A stretch of DNA of 64,000 bases from Legionella sp. PATHC032 (GCF_026191185.1 NZ_JAPHOV010000001.1:2847001-2911000), one strand, 5' to 3'. Shown: positions 50,917-60,952, counted from the stretch's first letter. Notes: generated from the letters alone by a model not told the origin. Numbers and translations are program-made.

Positions 50917-51998
50917 ATAATCTGCAACCTCTCCTCGCCTTAAACAGGATGAAAAAAATTGGCCCCCGAACCGTATTAAAACTTCAAAAAAGATGGCCTG
51001 ATTTAAACCTTATGTTCCAACTGTCCAGTATTGAACTGGAAGAAATGGGCTTGCCGCCTTGGCTGGCACAAACCATAAAAACTTTTGACCTGAACTTTAT
51101 AAAAGCTGATTTGGATTGGTTGAATTCCTCAGAAAGTCATCATATTTTAACTTGGGATTCCCCCTATTATCCCGCATTGCTCAAAGAAATAGCCGATCCT
51201 CCCTTTATTTTATACGCCAAAGGTGAACTGTCCGCTTTGACACAACCTAACCTGGCAATTGTTGGAAGTCGCAATGCTTCTGTAACAGGAAACGAGAATG
51301 CTCGAGCATTCTCCAAAGAGATTTCCAGGCATGGGGTAACCATAGTGAGTGGTTTGGCCTTAGGAATTGATGCTCATGCTCATTTAGGTTGTCTGGAAGG
51401 AGGCGGCAAAACGATAGCGGTCTTAGGTACCGGAATTGATTGCATCTATCCGCGTCGACATTTAAAATTAGCCGAGCAAATTACAGACAATGGTTTATTA
51501 TTAAGCGAATTTCCTTTAAAAAGTCCGCCAATCGCTGGACATTTTCCACTCAGAAATCGTATAATAAGCGGTCTATCATTATGCATTTTGGTTATCGAGG
51601 CAGCAATTAAAAGCGGTTCTTTAATTACAGCAAGAATGGCTCTGGAACAAAACAGAGATGTATTGGCTATTCCCGGATCGATTCATAACCCGTTAGCCAG
51701 GGGCTGCCACCACTTATTGCAGCAGGGTGCAAAATTAGTAACCTCAGTGGCTGATGTTTTCGATGAGCTAAAAATTGAGCACCATCAGTTCGCTTCTAAT
51801 AAACCAATTTTTTCCCTTGCCAGCGGTGAGGAAAACCTAGTAAAGTTCATTGGTTTTGAAACTACGACTATAGATCAAATCATTGTTCGTAGTGGATATA
51901 GCATGGAACAAGTCGCGAGTGGACTGGCTGAACTAGAATTGAAAGGGGCTGTTATGGCAGTTCCCGGTGGCTATATAAGGTGTGAATATGAAAGATAA
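50913..51998 (+). CDS. dprA: DNA-processing protein DprA (Smf)
   Basis: A 361-residue RecA-loading protein for natural transformation. The N-terminal helix-hairpin region (LLALNRMKKIGPRTVLKLQ) is followed by the Rossmann-like DprA domain: LAIVGSRNASVTGNENA, VSGLALGIDAHAHLGCLEGG, AVLGTGIDCIYPRRHLKL, SEFPLKSPPIAGHFPLRNRI and VIEAAIKSGSLITARMALE. A C-terminal winged-helix domain (ETTTIDQIIVRSGYSMEQVA) completes the family. Overlaps the LysM stop and the smg start. Confidence 0.97.
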   Translation: MNNLQPLLALNRMKKIGPRTVLKLQKRWPDLNLMFQLSSIELEEMGLPPWLAQTIKTFDLNFIKADLDWLNSSESHHILTWDSPYYPALLKEIADPPFILYAKGELSALTQPNLAIVGSRNASVTGNENARAFSKEISRHGVTIVSGLALGIDAHAHLGCLEGGGKTIAVLGTGIDCIYPRRHLKLAEQITDNGLLLSEFPLKSPPIAGHFPLRNRIISGLSLCILVIEAAIKSGSLITARMALEQNRDVLAIPGSIHNPLARGCHHLLQQGAKLVTSVADVFDELKIEHHQFASNKPIFSLASGEENLVKFIGFETTTIDQIIVRSGYSMEQVASGLAELELKGAVMAVPGGYIRCEYER

Positions 51999-52425
51999 TT
52001 TATTTGAAATGTTATTGAATTTGTTTGAAAAAAGTCTTACTCAACTCCAAAAAAGCCATAAATCCAATGATCAGGACTCCCAAAATCAATTGCTTGAAGA
52101 AGATCTTTTAAGTACTGAAGAGCAATCAGTATTTATCAAATCCGCTCAACAGAAATCAACTCGTATTTTTACTTACGATGAGCAAATGAAACTGACAAAA
52201 GCCAGTTATCAATTTCTAATGCGCATGAAATTATGGAATATCCTCGATATCGATCAATTTGAATCAATAATTAATCAACTACAATTCTCTGAATCTCGTA
52301 TTGTAACCTTGCAAGAAACAAAATGGACTATAAGAAATGCTCTGGCATCCACCTTGAATGAAGAGCAATTAACTTTTCTTGATCTTGTGCTATACCAAAC
52401 AGAAGATGAATTGACAATTCACTAA
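51988..52425 (+). CDS. smg: Smg/DUF494 family protein
   Basis: A 145-residue cytosolic protein of the Smg (DUF494) family, whose role is unknown although it is consistently placed between dprA and topA. MKDNLFEMLLNLFEKS matches the family N-terminus, and FTYDEQMKLTKASYQFLMRM with LQETKWTIRNALASTLNEEQL matches the C-terminal half. The ATG at 51988 has AAGG eight bases upstream; the longer frame begins at a GTG at 51982. It overlaps the dprA end by 11 bases. Confidence 0.93.
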   Translation: MKDNLFEMLLNLFEKSLTQLQKSHKSNDQDSQNQLLEEDLLSTEEQSVFIKSAQQKSTRIFTYDEQMKLTKASYQFLMRMKLWNILDIDQFESIINQLQFSESRIVTLQETKWTIRNALASTLNEEQLTFLDLVLYQTEDELTIH

Positions 52426-52504
52426 TTAATGAGTGTACTGATATCAACCCATTCATGAACTGTTAGTGAGCCACACAACCCATAAAGGATAAGGTTTATT
52501 TGAT

Positions 52505-54784
52505 ATGAGTAAACACTTGGTGATCGTTGAATCGCCCGCTAAAGCTAAAACAATACAGAAATATTTAGGAAATGACTATGACGTGTTAGCGTCTTATGGT
52601 CATGTACGTGATCTGCCTGCTCGTAAAGGGTCAGTAAACCCTGAAAAACATTTTGCCATGACTTATGTTCCTATTGAAAAAAATGCGAGACATATTGATA
52701 CCATAGCAAAAACTCTTAAAAAATCAGACTCCCTACTGCTGGCAACAGACCCTGATAGAGAAGGAGAGGCTATCTCGTGGCATATTTTTGAATTAATGAA
52801 GGAACGAAACCTTTTAAAAGACAAATCGGTTCATCGAATCTTTTTTAATGAAATTACAAAAGCAGCAATCCAGGATGCAATTAATCATCCACGCTCCATT
52901 TCCATGGATTTGGTTAATGCCCAACAAGCCAGACGCGCTCTTGATTATCTGGTTGGCTTTAACTTGTCCCCTTTGCTGTGGAAAAAGATTCGACGAGGAT
53001 TATCTGCCGGACGAGTTCAAAGTCCTGCGCTTAGGTTAATTGTTGAGCGCGAAGAAGAAATTGAACGCTTCATTGCTCAGGAATACTGGAAAATAATCGC
53101 AAAGTGCGCCCATGCCAGCACGGAATTTGAAGCACGACTGACTCATTATAACGAAGAGAAACTTCAACAGTTTTCAGTCACTCAACAAGAACAAGCCCAT
53201 GAAATAAAAAAGCAGTTGATAACACAAGCACAAGGCTTTTTAACCGTTGCCCAAATTGATAAAAAACAGCGTAAACGAAAACCATCTCCTCCCTTTATTA
53301 CCTCTACCTTACAACAGGAAGCCGCCAGAAAATTAGGTTTCACAGCACGTAAAACCATGATGGTCGCTCAGCAATTATATGAAGGTATTGATATAGGTAC
53401 AGGAACAGTGGGTTTAATCACTTATATGCGTACTGATTCAGTCAACCTGGCAAAGGAAGCAATTGACGAAATACGTGACTATATTACACAGCGTTATAAA
53501 GCGGATAATTGCCCGAATTCTCCTAGAATTTACAAGACTAAATCTAAAAACGCTCAGGAAGCACACGAAGCCATTAGGCCAACTTCTATCAAACGAACAC
53601 CAGAAATGGTGCAAGGCTCTCTGACAAGCGATCAATTTAAACTCTATAGCTTAATCTGGAAACGCACAGTAGCCTCCCAGATGGCTGATGCCATCCTGGA
53701 TACAGTGAGCGTCGATTTTAGTTGTGGTAAAGGGAATACCTTCAGAGCCAATGGCTCAACAATAGCCTTTCCTGGCTTCCTTTCTGTCTATGAGGAAGGA
53801 CGAGATGATTCTAAAGACGAAGACAATGAAGATAAAATTTTGCCCGCTTTCAATGTAGGTGAAAAAATAAAAGTATTGGATATTGAAACCAATCAACACT
53901 TTACTGAGCCACCGCCGAGATATTCTGAGGCAACCTTGGTTAAAGCTCTTGAAGAGTATGATATAGGTAGACCTTCTACTTATGCCTCTATCATTCATAC
54001 TTTGCAACAACGTGAATACGTAGTAGTTGAAAAAAAACGTTTTTTGCCCACTGACGTGGGTAGAATCGTCAATCGATTTCTAACAAACTATTTTACTCGC
54101 TATGTCGACTATCAGTTTACTGCCAGCCTTGAAGATACACTGGATGCCATCGCGCGTGGAGAAAAGGATTGGATCCCTGTTTTGGAAGAGTTCTGGCAAC
54201 CTTTCGTCCAACAAATTCAGAATATAGATGAACAAGTGCAAAGAAAGGATGTTACTACGGAATTATTAGATGAAAAATGTCCTAAATGTCAAAAACCATT
54301 ATCAATCAGGCTTGGCAAAAGAGGGCGATTTATTGGCTGCACAGGATATCCGGATTGTGATTACACTCAAGATATAAGTAATCCAGAAGGGGAAAAATCA
54401 GAACCTGAAGTCGTGGAAGGTAGAAGTTGCCCCTTATGTCATGGAGCCTTGCATATTAAAACCGGTCGCTATGGAAAATTTATTGGTTGCAGCAATTATC
54501 CTGAATGCAAACATATGGAACCTTTAGAAAAACCCTCCGATACTGGTGTCACATGTCCTAAATGCAGTCAGGCAAAAATTCTGCAGCGAAAATCAAGAAA
54601 AGGCAAAATCTTTTATTCTTGTGGAAATTACCCAAAATGCGATTATGCTCTGTGGAATGAACCTGTTGATTTGCCTTGCCCTAAATGTGCCTGGCCAATC
54701 TTAACCCTAAAAGAAAGTAAAAAATTTGGCCGTCAAATTCTTTGTCCTCGTGAGGGTTGTGATTACTCTGCCAAGGAGGACTAA
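52505..54784 (+). CDS. topA: DNA topoisomerase I
   Basis: A 759-residue type IA topoisomerase that relaxes negative supercoils. The TOPRIM domain (LVIVESPAKAKTIQKYLG, LLLATDPDREGEAISWH), LSAGRVQSPALRLIVERE, and the active-site Tyr in GLITYMRTDSVNL are present. The gate domains continue with ARPTS-like AHEAIRPTS and YDIGRPSTYASIIHTL. The C-terminus has three to four zinc ribbons (CPKCQKPL..CTGYPDC, CPLCHGAL..CSNYPEC, CPKCSQAK..CGNYPKC, CPKCAWPI..CPREGC). Slightly shorter than the E. coli enzyme. It follows smg by 79 bp. Confidence 0.98.
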   Translation: MSKHLVIVESPAKAKTIQKYLGNDYDVLASYGHVRDLPARKGSVNPEKHFAMTYVPIEKNARHIDTIAKTLKKSDSLLLATDPDREGEAISWHIFELMKERNLLKDKSVHRIFFNEITKAAIQDAINHPRSISMDLVNAQQARRALDYLVGFNLSPLLWKKIRRGLSAGRVQSPALRLIVEREEEIERFIAQEYWKIIAKCAHASTEFEARLTHYNEEKLQQFSVTQQEQAHEIKKQLITQAQGFLTVAQIDKKQRKRKPSPPFITSTLQQEAARKLGFTARKTMMVAQQLYEGIDIGTGTVGLITYMRTDSVNLAKEAIDEIRDYITQRYKADNCPNSPRIYKTKSKNAQEAHEAIRPTSIKRTPEMVQGSLTSDQFKLYSLIWKRTVASQMADAILDTVSVDFSCGKGNTFRANGSTIAFPGFLSVYEEGRDDSKDEDNEDKILPAFNVGEKIKVLDIETNQHFTEPPPRYSEATLVKALEEYDIGRPSTYASIIHTLQQREYVVVEKKRFLPTDVGRIVNRFLTNYFTRYVDYQFTASLEDTLDAIARGEKDWIPVLEEFWQPFVQQIQNIDEQVQRKDVTTELLDEKCPKCQKPLSIRLGKRGRFIGCTGYPDCDYTQDISNPEGEKSEPEVVEGRSCPLCHGALHIKTGRYGKFIGCSNYPECKHMEPLEKPSDTGVTCPKCSQAKILQRKSRKGKIFYSCGNYPKCDYALWNEPVDLPCPKCAWPILTLKESKKFGRQILCPREGCDYSAKED

Positions 54785-54913
54785 GGTAATTTGTTACTAC
54801 AGAATTTTTCGTAAGTCCTGACCTATGGCAGCTAATAAAATGATCCCACAATAAGGGAGCTATTGGATCGCGAATGAGCTGCCTGTGTTATATTCGCAAT
54901 CCATCAAATTATC

Positions 54914-56887
54914 TCAACTCACTAAGGGATTGTTATTTGTCTGTAAGTATAATTTGGCCAAATGATAGGAAGCGTAATCAGTAATATGTCCTGAATCGCG
55001 AAACACAGGAATACCATTGATATCTACCTTGCACACCCCGGACGGACACTGAGCCAGTCGTGGGTCAATAATGACCAGTGTCTTGTATTTTCTTTGCATT
55101 TTTACAAACAAATTATCGAGCCAAATCTGTTCACTGACATCGAGGTTAAAATCACAACGCTTGGGATTGTATTTTTTATGCAGCTTGATATGTTCAAAAA
55201 AACAATTGTAAGGATTTCCCTTGGACAGTGCTATGGATTTGATTAATACAGGTTTCGCTCCTGAAGTGACAATAAGCTCCAGAGCTTTATCCAAGGCTTT
55301 TTCAATGCGCTTTAAAGAAAGCTCTTGAGATCGATTATCATTCAATTGATTAATAACTCTATCACCCAAATAACCGTTCCAGTTTTGCCCTAAAATAACA
55401 TAATCATAATGATTGCTTTTAATCATATTAAAATAATGATCCGTTTGATCATGACATTCCTGGTAAATCTTATTTTTAATATTCCAATCAAATTGATATA
55501 TACCTGGTAAAGCAAGACACGCAACCGTTGCATGAGCCAAAATGGATACATTGGCCTCCTTTGCCAACGTATCCATAAATCCCCAATGCTGATTGGAATA
55601 AGAATCACCTATCATAAAGCCGGTTCGACTATCCGAGTTTTTTGCTCCCAGAACGCACTGAGGGTTGACTTCGGTATTTTTGCGTTCCAGACATAAAGGT
55701 CTCTGTGGATTTTTGTACTTGTTTAATTCCGCATAAACCCGTGTTGCTTCATTGAAACGATGAGGATAACCCGCATTCTTTTTAATCAGATAATCACTCA
55801 AGTGAGTGACAAAAACCGGCATAATCAATAAACAAACCACAGTATAGCTGAACCGGATACGATGCAATTTCCTTGCTGGTTTTTCAATAAATCGCCAGGA
55901 AAGATAAGCGATAATCAATATCAATCCAAAAGTAACCAACAGGACCAAGTTGGATTCTTTAATATTTAAATAGCGTATTAAAGCCAATACAGGCCAATGC
56001 CAAATGTATAAGGAATAGGAAATTAATCCTATGAACACCAGAGGTCTTAATGAAAGAGCATAAGTTACGATGGGTTGCGGTTCTTGTTCTCCTGCGGCAA
56101 TCAGTATGGCCGTTGCAAGGCATAAAATTAAAGTATACCAATTGGGGAAACCTATATTAATGTCATGATGCATTGCAATATAAAATAGCGTCAGAACAGC
56201 CAAAATTGTTATGAAATTTAATACATATTTATTGACTAAAAAACGTTTACTACCTGAAGCTGAAGCAACGCAGGAACCAATTAAAAACTCAAAGATACGA
56301 CTGGAAAATTGATAATACGTTTTTGCAGGATTACTCCAAGAGTAATACATGGATAATGCGAAAAAAACGATGGTTAATAAATAGATTATCTTGATTCGAT
56401 ATTGCGGGCTGGCCAATCGATAAAGCAAATAGAGTCCAAGCGGCAAAATAAAATAACATTGCCATTCTACGGATAAAGACCACATATGCAAAAGAGGCAA
56501 TTGATTACTATCCGGAGAAAAATAATCGCTCGTTACATTTTTAAAAAACACATTCGACGTAAAAATAGACGTTTTACGAGCGCTTTTACTAAAGAGCATT
56601 AAGTCATCAGGCAGGTAATAAAACAGGGTAACCAAGCTAGTGACAACAATCAAACAAATAAAAACAGGCTGTAATCTCCATAATCGCCTGCTGTAAAAGT
56701 CCATAAAAGAAAAACAATTATTTTGCAAAGATTTTTCAATGATACTTGTAATGAGAAATCCTGAAATAACAAAGAAAACATCAACCCCAATAAAACCCGA
56801 CGGGAAAAGGCTTAAGCCCCCATGAAAAAATAAAACAAATAAAATAGCAATTGCTCTTAAGCCATCAATATCTGAGCGATAGTTCAC
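54914..56887 (-). CDS. OafA-type acyltransferase 3 with SGNH domain
   Basis: A 657-residue inner-membrane acyltransferase. VNYRSDIDGLRAIAILFVLF opens the acyltransferase-3 domain (10-11 membrane helices to about residue 370), with GFIGVDVFFVISGFLIT (catalytic-site region) and RRLWRLQPVF. A periplasmic SGNH-like domain follows: FMIGDSYSNQH with its Ser, the Asn in YVILGQNWNGYLG and a final His in DSGHITDYASYHLAK. Such enzymes O-acetylate surface polysaccharide or LPS, important for Legionella O-antigen. The start is the GTG at 56887 behind ATGGA; the longer TTG frame lacks family similarity. It stands alone. Confidence 0.88.
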   Translation of the reverse strand: MNYRSDIDGLRAIAILFVLFFHGGLSLFPSGFIGVDVFFVISGFLITSIIEKSLQNNCFSFMDFYSRRLWRLQPVFICLIVVTSLVTLFYYLPDDLMLFSKSARKTSIFTSNVFFKNVTSDYFSPDSNQLPLLHMWSLSVEWQCYFILPLGLYLLYRLASPQYRIKIIYLLTIVFFALSMYYSWSNPAKTYYQFSSRIFEFLIGSCVASASGSKRFLVNKYVLNFITILAVLTLFYIAMHHDINIGFPNWYTLILCLATAILIAAGEQEPQPIVTYALSLRPLVFIGLISYSLYIWHWPVLALIRYLNIKESNLVLLVTFGLILIIAYLSWRFIEKPARKLHRIRFSYTVVCLLIMPVFVTHLSDYLIKKNAGYPHRFNEATRVYAELNKYKNPQRPLCLERKNTEVNPQCVLGAKNSDSRTGFMIGDSYSNQHWGFMDTLAKEANVSILAHATVACLALPGIYQFDWNIKNKIYQECHDQTDHYFNMIKSNHYDYVILGQNWNGYLGDRVINQLNDNRSQELSLKRIEKALDKALELIVTSGAKPVLIKSIALSKGNPYNCFFEHIKLHKKYNPKRCDFNLDVSEQIWLDNLFVKMQRKYKTLVIIDPRLAQCPSGVCKVDINGIPVFRDSGHITDYASYHLAKLYLQTNNNPLVS

Positions 56888-57022
56888 ACTACAATTTCCA
56901 TAAAATGATAATTGATTAATACTAATTACATGTACACCCAAGCACTTTATTGGTGCGCAAAGGCTTACAAATTGGGAAACTCAGAGTTATATCACAATAA
57001 TCTTCTTTTAGTGAGCACTATT

Positions 57023-57463
57023 TTACTGTGGTTCATTCATCAATTGTTCAATGTAGCGTCTGCAAGTTAACGGTTTATATAAATAATTAATTAAATAGCG
57101 AGTTCCGCCAGTTCCTGTGATTATCAAAGTGCCATAACTTAAAATACTGCCTAAAATGGATTGACGTATATCAATCGTTTCAATTTTATTCAGGGGGATA
57201 TCCACTGTTTGCCTTACTATGATACCGGTACGTAAAATAACTTGCTTCCTTTTTATGGTAATAGAAGAAAAATGATAGGTTACCCAGGTAATCAATATCC
57301 AAACCAGTGCAAAAAATCCTAGAAAAAGACAAACTTCACGCAACTGGATGATATAAATATAAATTGCCATCACTAAACCCAATCCGACGAAAGGACCAAA
57401 AAATATGATCCAATGTAATCTGGTAAAATAAATGACATTACTTTCTGTAGTATTTTCAGCCAT
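57023..57463 (-). CDS. Membrane PH-domain (bPH2/YdbS-like) protein
   Basis: A 146-residue protein: two N-terminal membrane helices (WIIFFGPFVGLGLVMAIYIY and VCLFLGFFALVWILITWVTY), then a bacterial PH domain with ITIKRKQVILRTGIIVRQTV, DIPLNKIETIDIRQSILGSIL and GTLIITGTGGTRYLINY. This matches the short YdbS/YdbT-like family, which is of unknown function. Length is standard. It is monocistronic and divergent from the DciA-like gene, with a 130-bp shared promoter region. Confidence 0.88.
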   Translation of the reverse strand: MAENTTESNVIYFTRLHWIIFFGPFVGLGLVMAIYIYIIQLREVCLFLGFFALVWILITWVTYHFSSITIKRKQVILRTGIIVRQTVDIPLNKIETIDIRQSILGSILSYGTLIITGTGGTRYLINYLYKPLTCRRYIEQLMNEPQ

Positions 57464-57593
57464 TGATCACCTTTATAGACCTCAAAAAAATATGATATTG
57501 CACTTAACGTTAATTTGCTATTCTATACATAAATCAACTTACTTTTCGATAGTCTAACTCTTTAATAGATACCTAACAATTAAGACAACAGTT

Positions 57594-58016
57594 ATGAAAT
57601 CAATCAGTCAATGCCTAAATAAGCAACTCAGCACAATTTGCCAGCATTCTATGCAGCTGGAAGAATTATCTCTTAAAATTTCTGAGTTTCTTCCTTCCCA
57701 TTTAACTTCTAAATGTCAAGTAGGCAGTTTTAATAAAGGGAGTTTGGTTTTAACCACAACCAATGCTGCTTTTGCTTCCGAAATACGCTATTTACTTCCT
57801 GAATTGCGGGATAAATTGAGAAAAGAAGCTGGGCTTTATCAGCTGTCTTCAATTAAAATTACCATTATTGCTCCCTCCTCTCCAATGGAAAACCCTACAC
57901 CAAAGAAATCTCTTACTCTGTCTGAAAAAGCCAAGGCTACCATTATTAGTGAAAGTCAACACTGTACTTATGAGCCACTGAAAAAAGCATTACTGCATTT
58001 AGCTCAAAGTGAATAA
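57594..58016 (+). CDS. dciA: DUF721/DciA-like protein
   Basis: A 140-residue protein of the DUF721 family. The domain (GSLVLTTTNAAFASEIRYLLPELRDKL split: SFNKGSLVLTTTNAAFA, then EIRYLLPELRDKLRKE) corresponds to the KH-like fold of DciA, the ancestral DnaB helicase loader used by bacteria without DnaC. The C-terminal tail (PKKSLTLSEKAKATIISES) is flexible and helical, as in other DciA proteins. Legionella lacks DnaC, so a replication role is expected. It is 80 bp upstream of the effector kinase but unrelated to it. Confidence 0.82.
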   Translation: MKSISQCLNKQLSTICQHSMQLEELSLKISEFLPSHLTSKCQVGSFNKGSLVLTTTNAAFASEIRYLLPELRDKLRKEAGLYQLSSIKITIIAPSSPMENPTPKKSLTLSEKAKATIISESQHCTYEPLKKALLHLAQSE

Positions 58017-58056
58017 CTCATCAACCATCTCATTTGTATTCTGAATTTTTTTTCAC

Positions 58057-58062
58057 TATAAT
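58057..58062 (+). promoter_or_regulatory. -10 element (TATAAT) of the effector kinase gene
   Basis: A consensus TATAAT lies 35 bp upstream of the ATG at 58097 and 41 bp after the dciA stop. I see no good -35, so an activator may be needed. Confidence 0.45.
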
Positions 58063-58096
58063 GCTCAAATATTAAACCATTCTGTTAGAGCTTACT

Positions 58097-59338
58097 ATGC
58101 CTAAAATAAATAACATTGTTAATGGAAAAGACATAACTGCCCACTATCTGACTGAACCCAACAAAGAATTTAAAATCTATCGTTATAATAATGAAGTTTA
58201 TGCTGTTCGTTTTGAGAATGATGAACCAGTAGATTATGTTTCAATGTGGAAAAGTCACAAGAATGAGCATACACAGAACAGTAAAATTATGGAGAGTACT
58301 GAAAGGGACTATAAGGAGCTTGGAAAAGGAGAACAAGGAACGGTATATGAGAAAACAGAAGATAAGGCTATGAAAGTATCTCGAGGCAGACATCCAAGAG
58401 AGTTTTATGAAGAAATTAACCTCCATATTTTAGAACAGCAATTTTTCCTTAAATATCATGGCATTCAAGAGCACTTCGTTCTAGGACTATGGAATATCAA
58501 GAATGAAGAAAACATGTATTTCTATATGCCTAAAATCAATGCCATCCCTATTAACAAAAAAATCGACCAGCCCAAAATCGAGGAATTTATTCTTGCGCTT
58601 AAAGAACTTAATGATGCAGGGTACTGGCATCCTGATTTGGCGAATAATCCTTACCATATTAGCCCACAAAATCTGATTGCAACAAAAGAAACGGTGAAAA
58701 CCATTGATCTTGATAGTGGTTTTCGATATGACAACGGCAGAGTTGATGATCTAAGCAGGAAGTTTCTTGTTTATGGTAAAGATCAATGGCTATATGTCTA
58801 TAATTTCATCTATCCACCCACCGATGAGGAGGATAACAGAATTGATTGGAGAGTCCCTATAGAGAAATGGTATGAAAATAACAAAAGCCAATCATTATCG
58901 GATAATCCTGATGCTTTGCTTAGATTTTATCATGAGGGACTTGTATCATTACCCAAAAAACTTGTCCATGATCTGCATGAAACAATATTAGAAGTGTTAT
59001 CTCAGGATAAAAAGTTTAAAAAACATTCGCATGAAGTCGATGTGAATCGATTTTTTAGCCCGAAAAGACAAGAAATATATGAGGGTCTAAAGGGGGATGG
59101 ACTGAAGAGAGTGATTCTCAAAGAACTTAGAGACTCTTTAGCAGACATAAGAACCATGGAACAATTGGAGGAAAAAAAATTAGAATTTTTGGCTTCCCCA
59201 GAAATGCAAATTCTTGCTGAAGGTCAGGATAAGACCACAAAAAAACTGAACTTAAAAACCAGTTCTCGCAAAAAGGTGATGGTAATATTTAAAGAGGCAG
59301 AAGAGCGAATATTGAACAGTCCTGACCTAAGTATTTAG
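58097..59338 (+). CDS. Lpg2603-type effector kinase (atypical protein kinase)
   Basis: A 413-residue protein with a divergent kinase fold. Glycine loop KGEQGTVYE at about 77-85, VAIK-Lys in KAMKVS, catalytic loop HPDLANNP (in place of HRDxxxxN) and IDLDSG (in place of DFG), all in the correct order. The last 180 residues are helical. From gene order this is Lpg2603, a Dot/Icm effector reported to be activated by host inositol hexakisphosphate and to phosphorylate proteins. No membrane segment. The number of basic residues in the N-terminal part would suit IP6 binding. The strain identity, and so the exact equivalence, is inferred. Confidence 0.82.
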   Translation: MPKINNIVNGKDITAHYLTEPNKEFKIYRYNNEVYAVRFENDEPVDYVSMWKSHKNEHTQNSKIMESTERDYKELGKGEQGTVYEKTEDKAMKVSRGRHPREFYEEINLHILEQQFFLKYHGIQEHFVLGLWNIKNEENMYFYMPKINAIPINKKIDQPKIEEFILALKELNDAGYWHPDLANNPYHISPQNLIATKETVKTIDLDSGFRYDNGRVDDLSRKFLVYGKDQWLYVYNFIYPPTDEEDNRIDWRVPIEKWYENNKSQSLSDNPDALLRFYHEGLVSLPKKLVHDLHETILEVLSQDKKFKKHSHEVDVNRFFSPKRQEIYEGLKGDGLKRVILKELRDSLADIRTMEQLEEKKLEFLASPEMQILAEGQDKTTKKLNLKTSSRKKVMVIFKEAEERILNSPDLSI

Positions 59339-59565
59339 AGTGGGGTATTTAAATTGTGTGAATAACTTATTTGCAGATTTATCACTTTTGGACAAATTTT
59401 TTCAAGCAAAGCGCCCTTGAGAACCTCCCCATAAAAATTGTCTCTTATTATTTTCTTCTTCGGTAATATTTCTTTTGAGGGTACGCTCATCATCGATATT
59501 GGCTTTCAATCGATAAAAATGCATTATAATCAAATTAATACAATATATTTTAAATCCTGCTTAAC

Positions 59566-60369
59566 ATGATCATGCTGAAACAAATTGTACTAACCGGGCT
59601 TATTATTATAGGTATTGTCATTACGCTAATGTACTTATTTCAGCGTCATCTCATTTATTTCCCTAACAGGCATACCCCAAAGTTGGAAGATTACAATGCA
59701 TCAGATATGAAAATAGTTTCCTTGCATACAAAAGATAATTTACATTTAAAATCCTGGTACAAACCTGCGAGCAAGAATCGCCCTACAATACTCTATTTGC
59801 ACGGGAATGCTGGCCATATTGGTTACAGAATGCCTTTGGTGCGTGAATTTATTGCTGCTGGTTTAGGAGTATTTTTATTAGAATACCGTGGCTATGGAGG
59901 TAATCCAGGCAAACCTAGCGAGAAAGGTCTTTATGAAGATGGAGAGAGAGCCATCGAATTTTTAATTCAACATGGAGTGCCATCAAAGAGCGTAATTTTA
60001 TATGGAGAATCCATAGGTACCGGAGTAGCAACTCATCTTGCCACAAAATACCCGGTTTGTGGGGTTATACTTCAATCACCCTTTACATCATTAACAAGGC
60101 TTGCCCAGTATCACTACCCATTGAACTTCCTTAAACCCTGGGATCAATATAATTCACTTGCTCGTATGAAAAAAATTCATGTCCCTCTTCTGGTTTTGCA
60201 TGGAAAATTGGATCAGATAGTGCCGTATCAAGAAGGCTTAAACGTTTTTAATGAAGCCAATGAACCTAAAAAAATGCTTTCTTTTGACAACAAAGAACAT
60301 AATGATTTGTGGAGCGCCAATAATTTTTCGAGGGAAATTATTCAATTTGCTTTAAACCAGTGTTTCTAA
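59566..60369 (+). CDS. Alpha/beta hydrolase, BEM46/ABHD13-like
   Basis: A 267-residue membrane-anchored serine hydrolase. The N-terminal helix (IVLTGLIIIGIVITLMYLF) is followed by the alpha/beta fold: ILYLHGNAGHIGYR (oxyanion), EYRGYGGNPGKPSE, the nucleophile elbow YGESIGTGVATHLA, the Asp strand VLHGKLDQIVPY and the His in NKEHNDLW. This is the BEM46/ABHD13 subgroup; substrate unknown. The start ATG at 59566 is followed by a second ATG two codons later. It is monocistronic. Confidence 0.88.
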   Translation: MIMLKQIVLTGLIIIGIVITLMYLFQRHLIYFPNRHTPKLEDYNASDMKIVSLHTKDNLHLKSWYKPASKNRPTILYLHGNAGHIGYRMPLVREFIAAGLGVFLLEYRGYGGNPGKPSEKGLYEDGERAIEFLIQHGVPSKSVILYGESIGTGVATHLATKYPVCGVILQSPFTSLTRLAQYHYPLNFLKPWDQYNSLARMKKIHVPLLVLHGKLDQIVPYQEGLNVFNEANEPKKMLSFDNKEHNDLWSANNFSREIIQFALNQCF

Positions 60370-60421
60370 CCTCTCCTTAAAGCATTTTATTGTTAAAGCA
60401 ATGACTAATTTGTTACATTTA

Positions 60422-60838
60422 TTACTGATCAATGTCAGAAAAAGCCATTGAAAACCTCCTTTCAACCCATTCCTTATTGAGGTATTGAAAGCAATCTTGC
60501 AGATAATCGGTCAATTCATCTTCATCCAGGACATGCTCAAAACCAACAGGTTCAACGTCATGATGAAAATATTCACCGAAGTACTTCATGGAAAAATCAA
60601 CGTAATCCCGAGTATGCAAAATAAAAGAATGCCACATCTCATCGAGGCTCAATAATGGTCCAAAAAGATAGGTTTTTTTACCCCGCAACCTTCTTTGCTT
60701 ATTAAGCCACATCCAGGCTAATAAATCCGCAAAGAGGATTAGCCCTTCTCGCATGGAATACTCTGGATGAGAATGGCAAAAATGAGTAACTATTTTTTCA
60801 TTTTTATAGTGAAGTAATTCTGAAAGAGTAAAATTCAT
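60422..60838 (-). CDS. Hypothetical cytosolic protein, 138 aa
   Basis: A 138-residue soluble protein of unknown function. The middle is conserved-looking: ILFADLLAWMWLNKQRRLRG and LSLDEMWHSFILHTRDYVDF, then YFGEYFHHDVEP. The DEMWHxFILHTxDYxxF...YFGxxxHH pattern recalls the glycine-rich-domain-protein-like (GRDP) family, where a His/Glu cluster might bind a metal. The ATG at 60838 is preferred over the upstream TTG at 60853. It is alone on its strand between an alpha/beta hydrolase and a glutamine amidotransferase. Confidence 0.6.
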   Translation of the reverse strand: MNFTLSELLHYKNEKIVTHFCHSHPEYSMREGLILFADLLAWMWLNKQRRLRGKKTYLFGPLLSLDEMWHSFILHTRDYVDFSMKYFGEYFHHDVEPVGFEHVLDEDELTDYLQDCFQYLNKEWVERRFSMAFSDIDQ

Positions 60839-60952
60839 TAGCGCCCGCAGCAAGTTTTTTTATTACTTGGTTTCTGAGTAATGAATCTAATTATTCTACA
60901 AATCATTTCTTCTTTAGCCATAAGTGTCTCTTATTGTTAAAATCAATCAAGT

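Noticed and set aside
54810..54825. Third copy of palindrome A after topA
   Set aside because: Only about 12-16 bp of the right end (CGTAAGTCCTGA) are shared; too short to call a copy.
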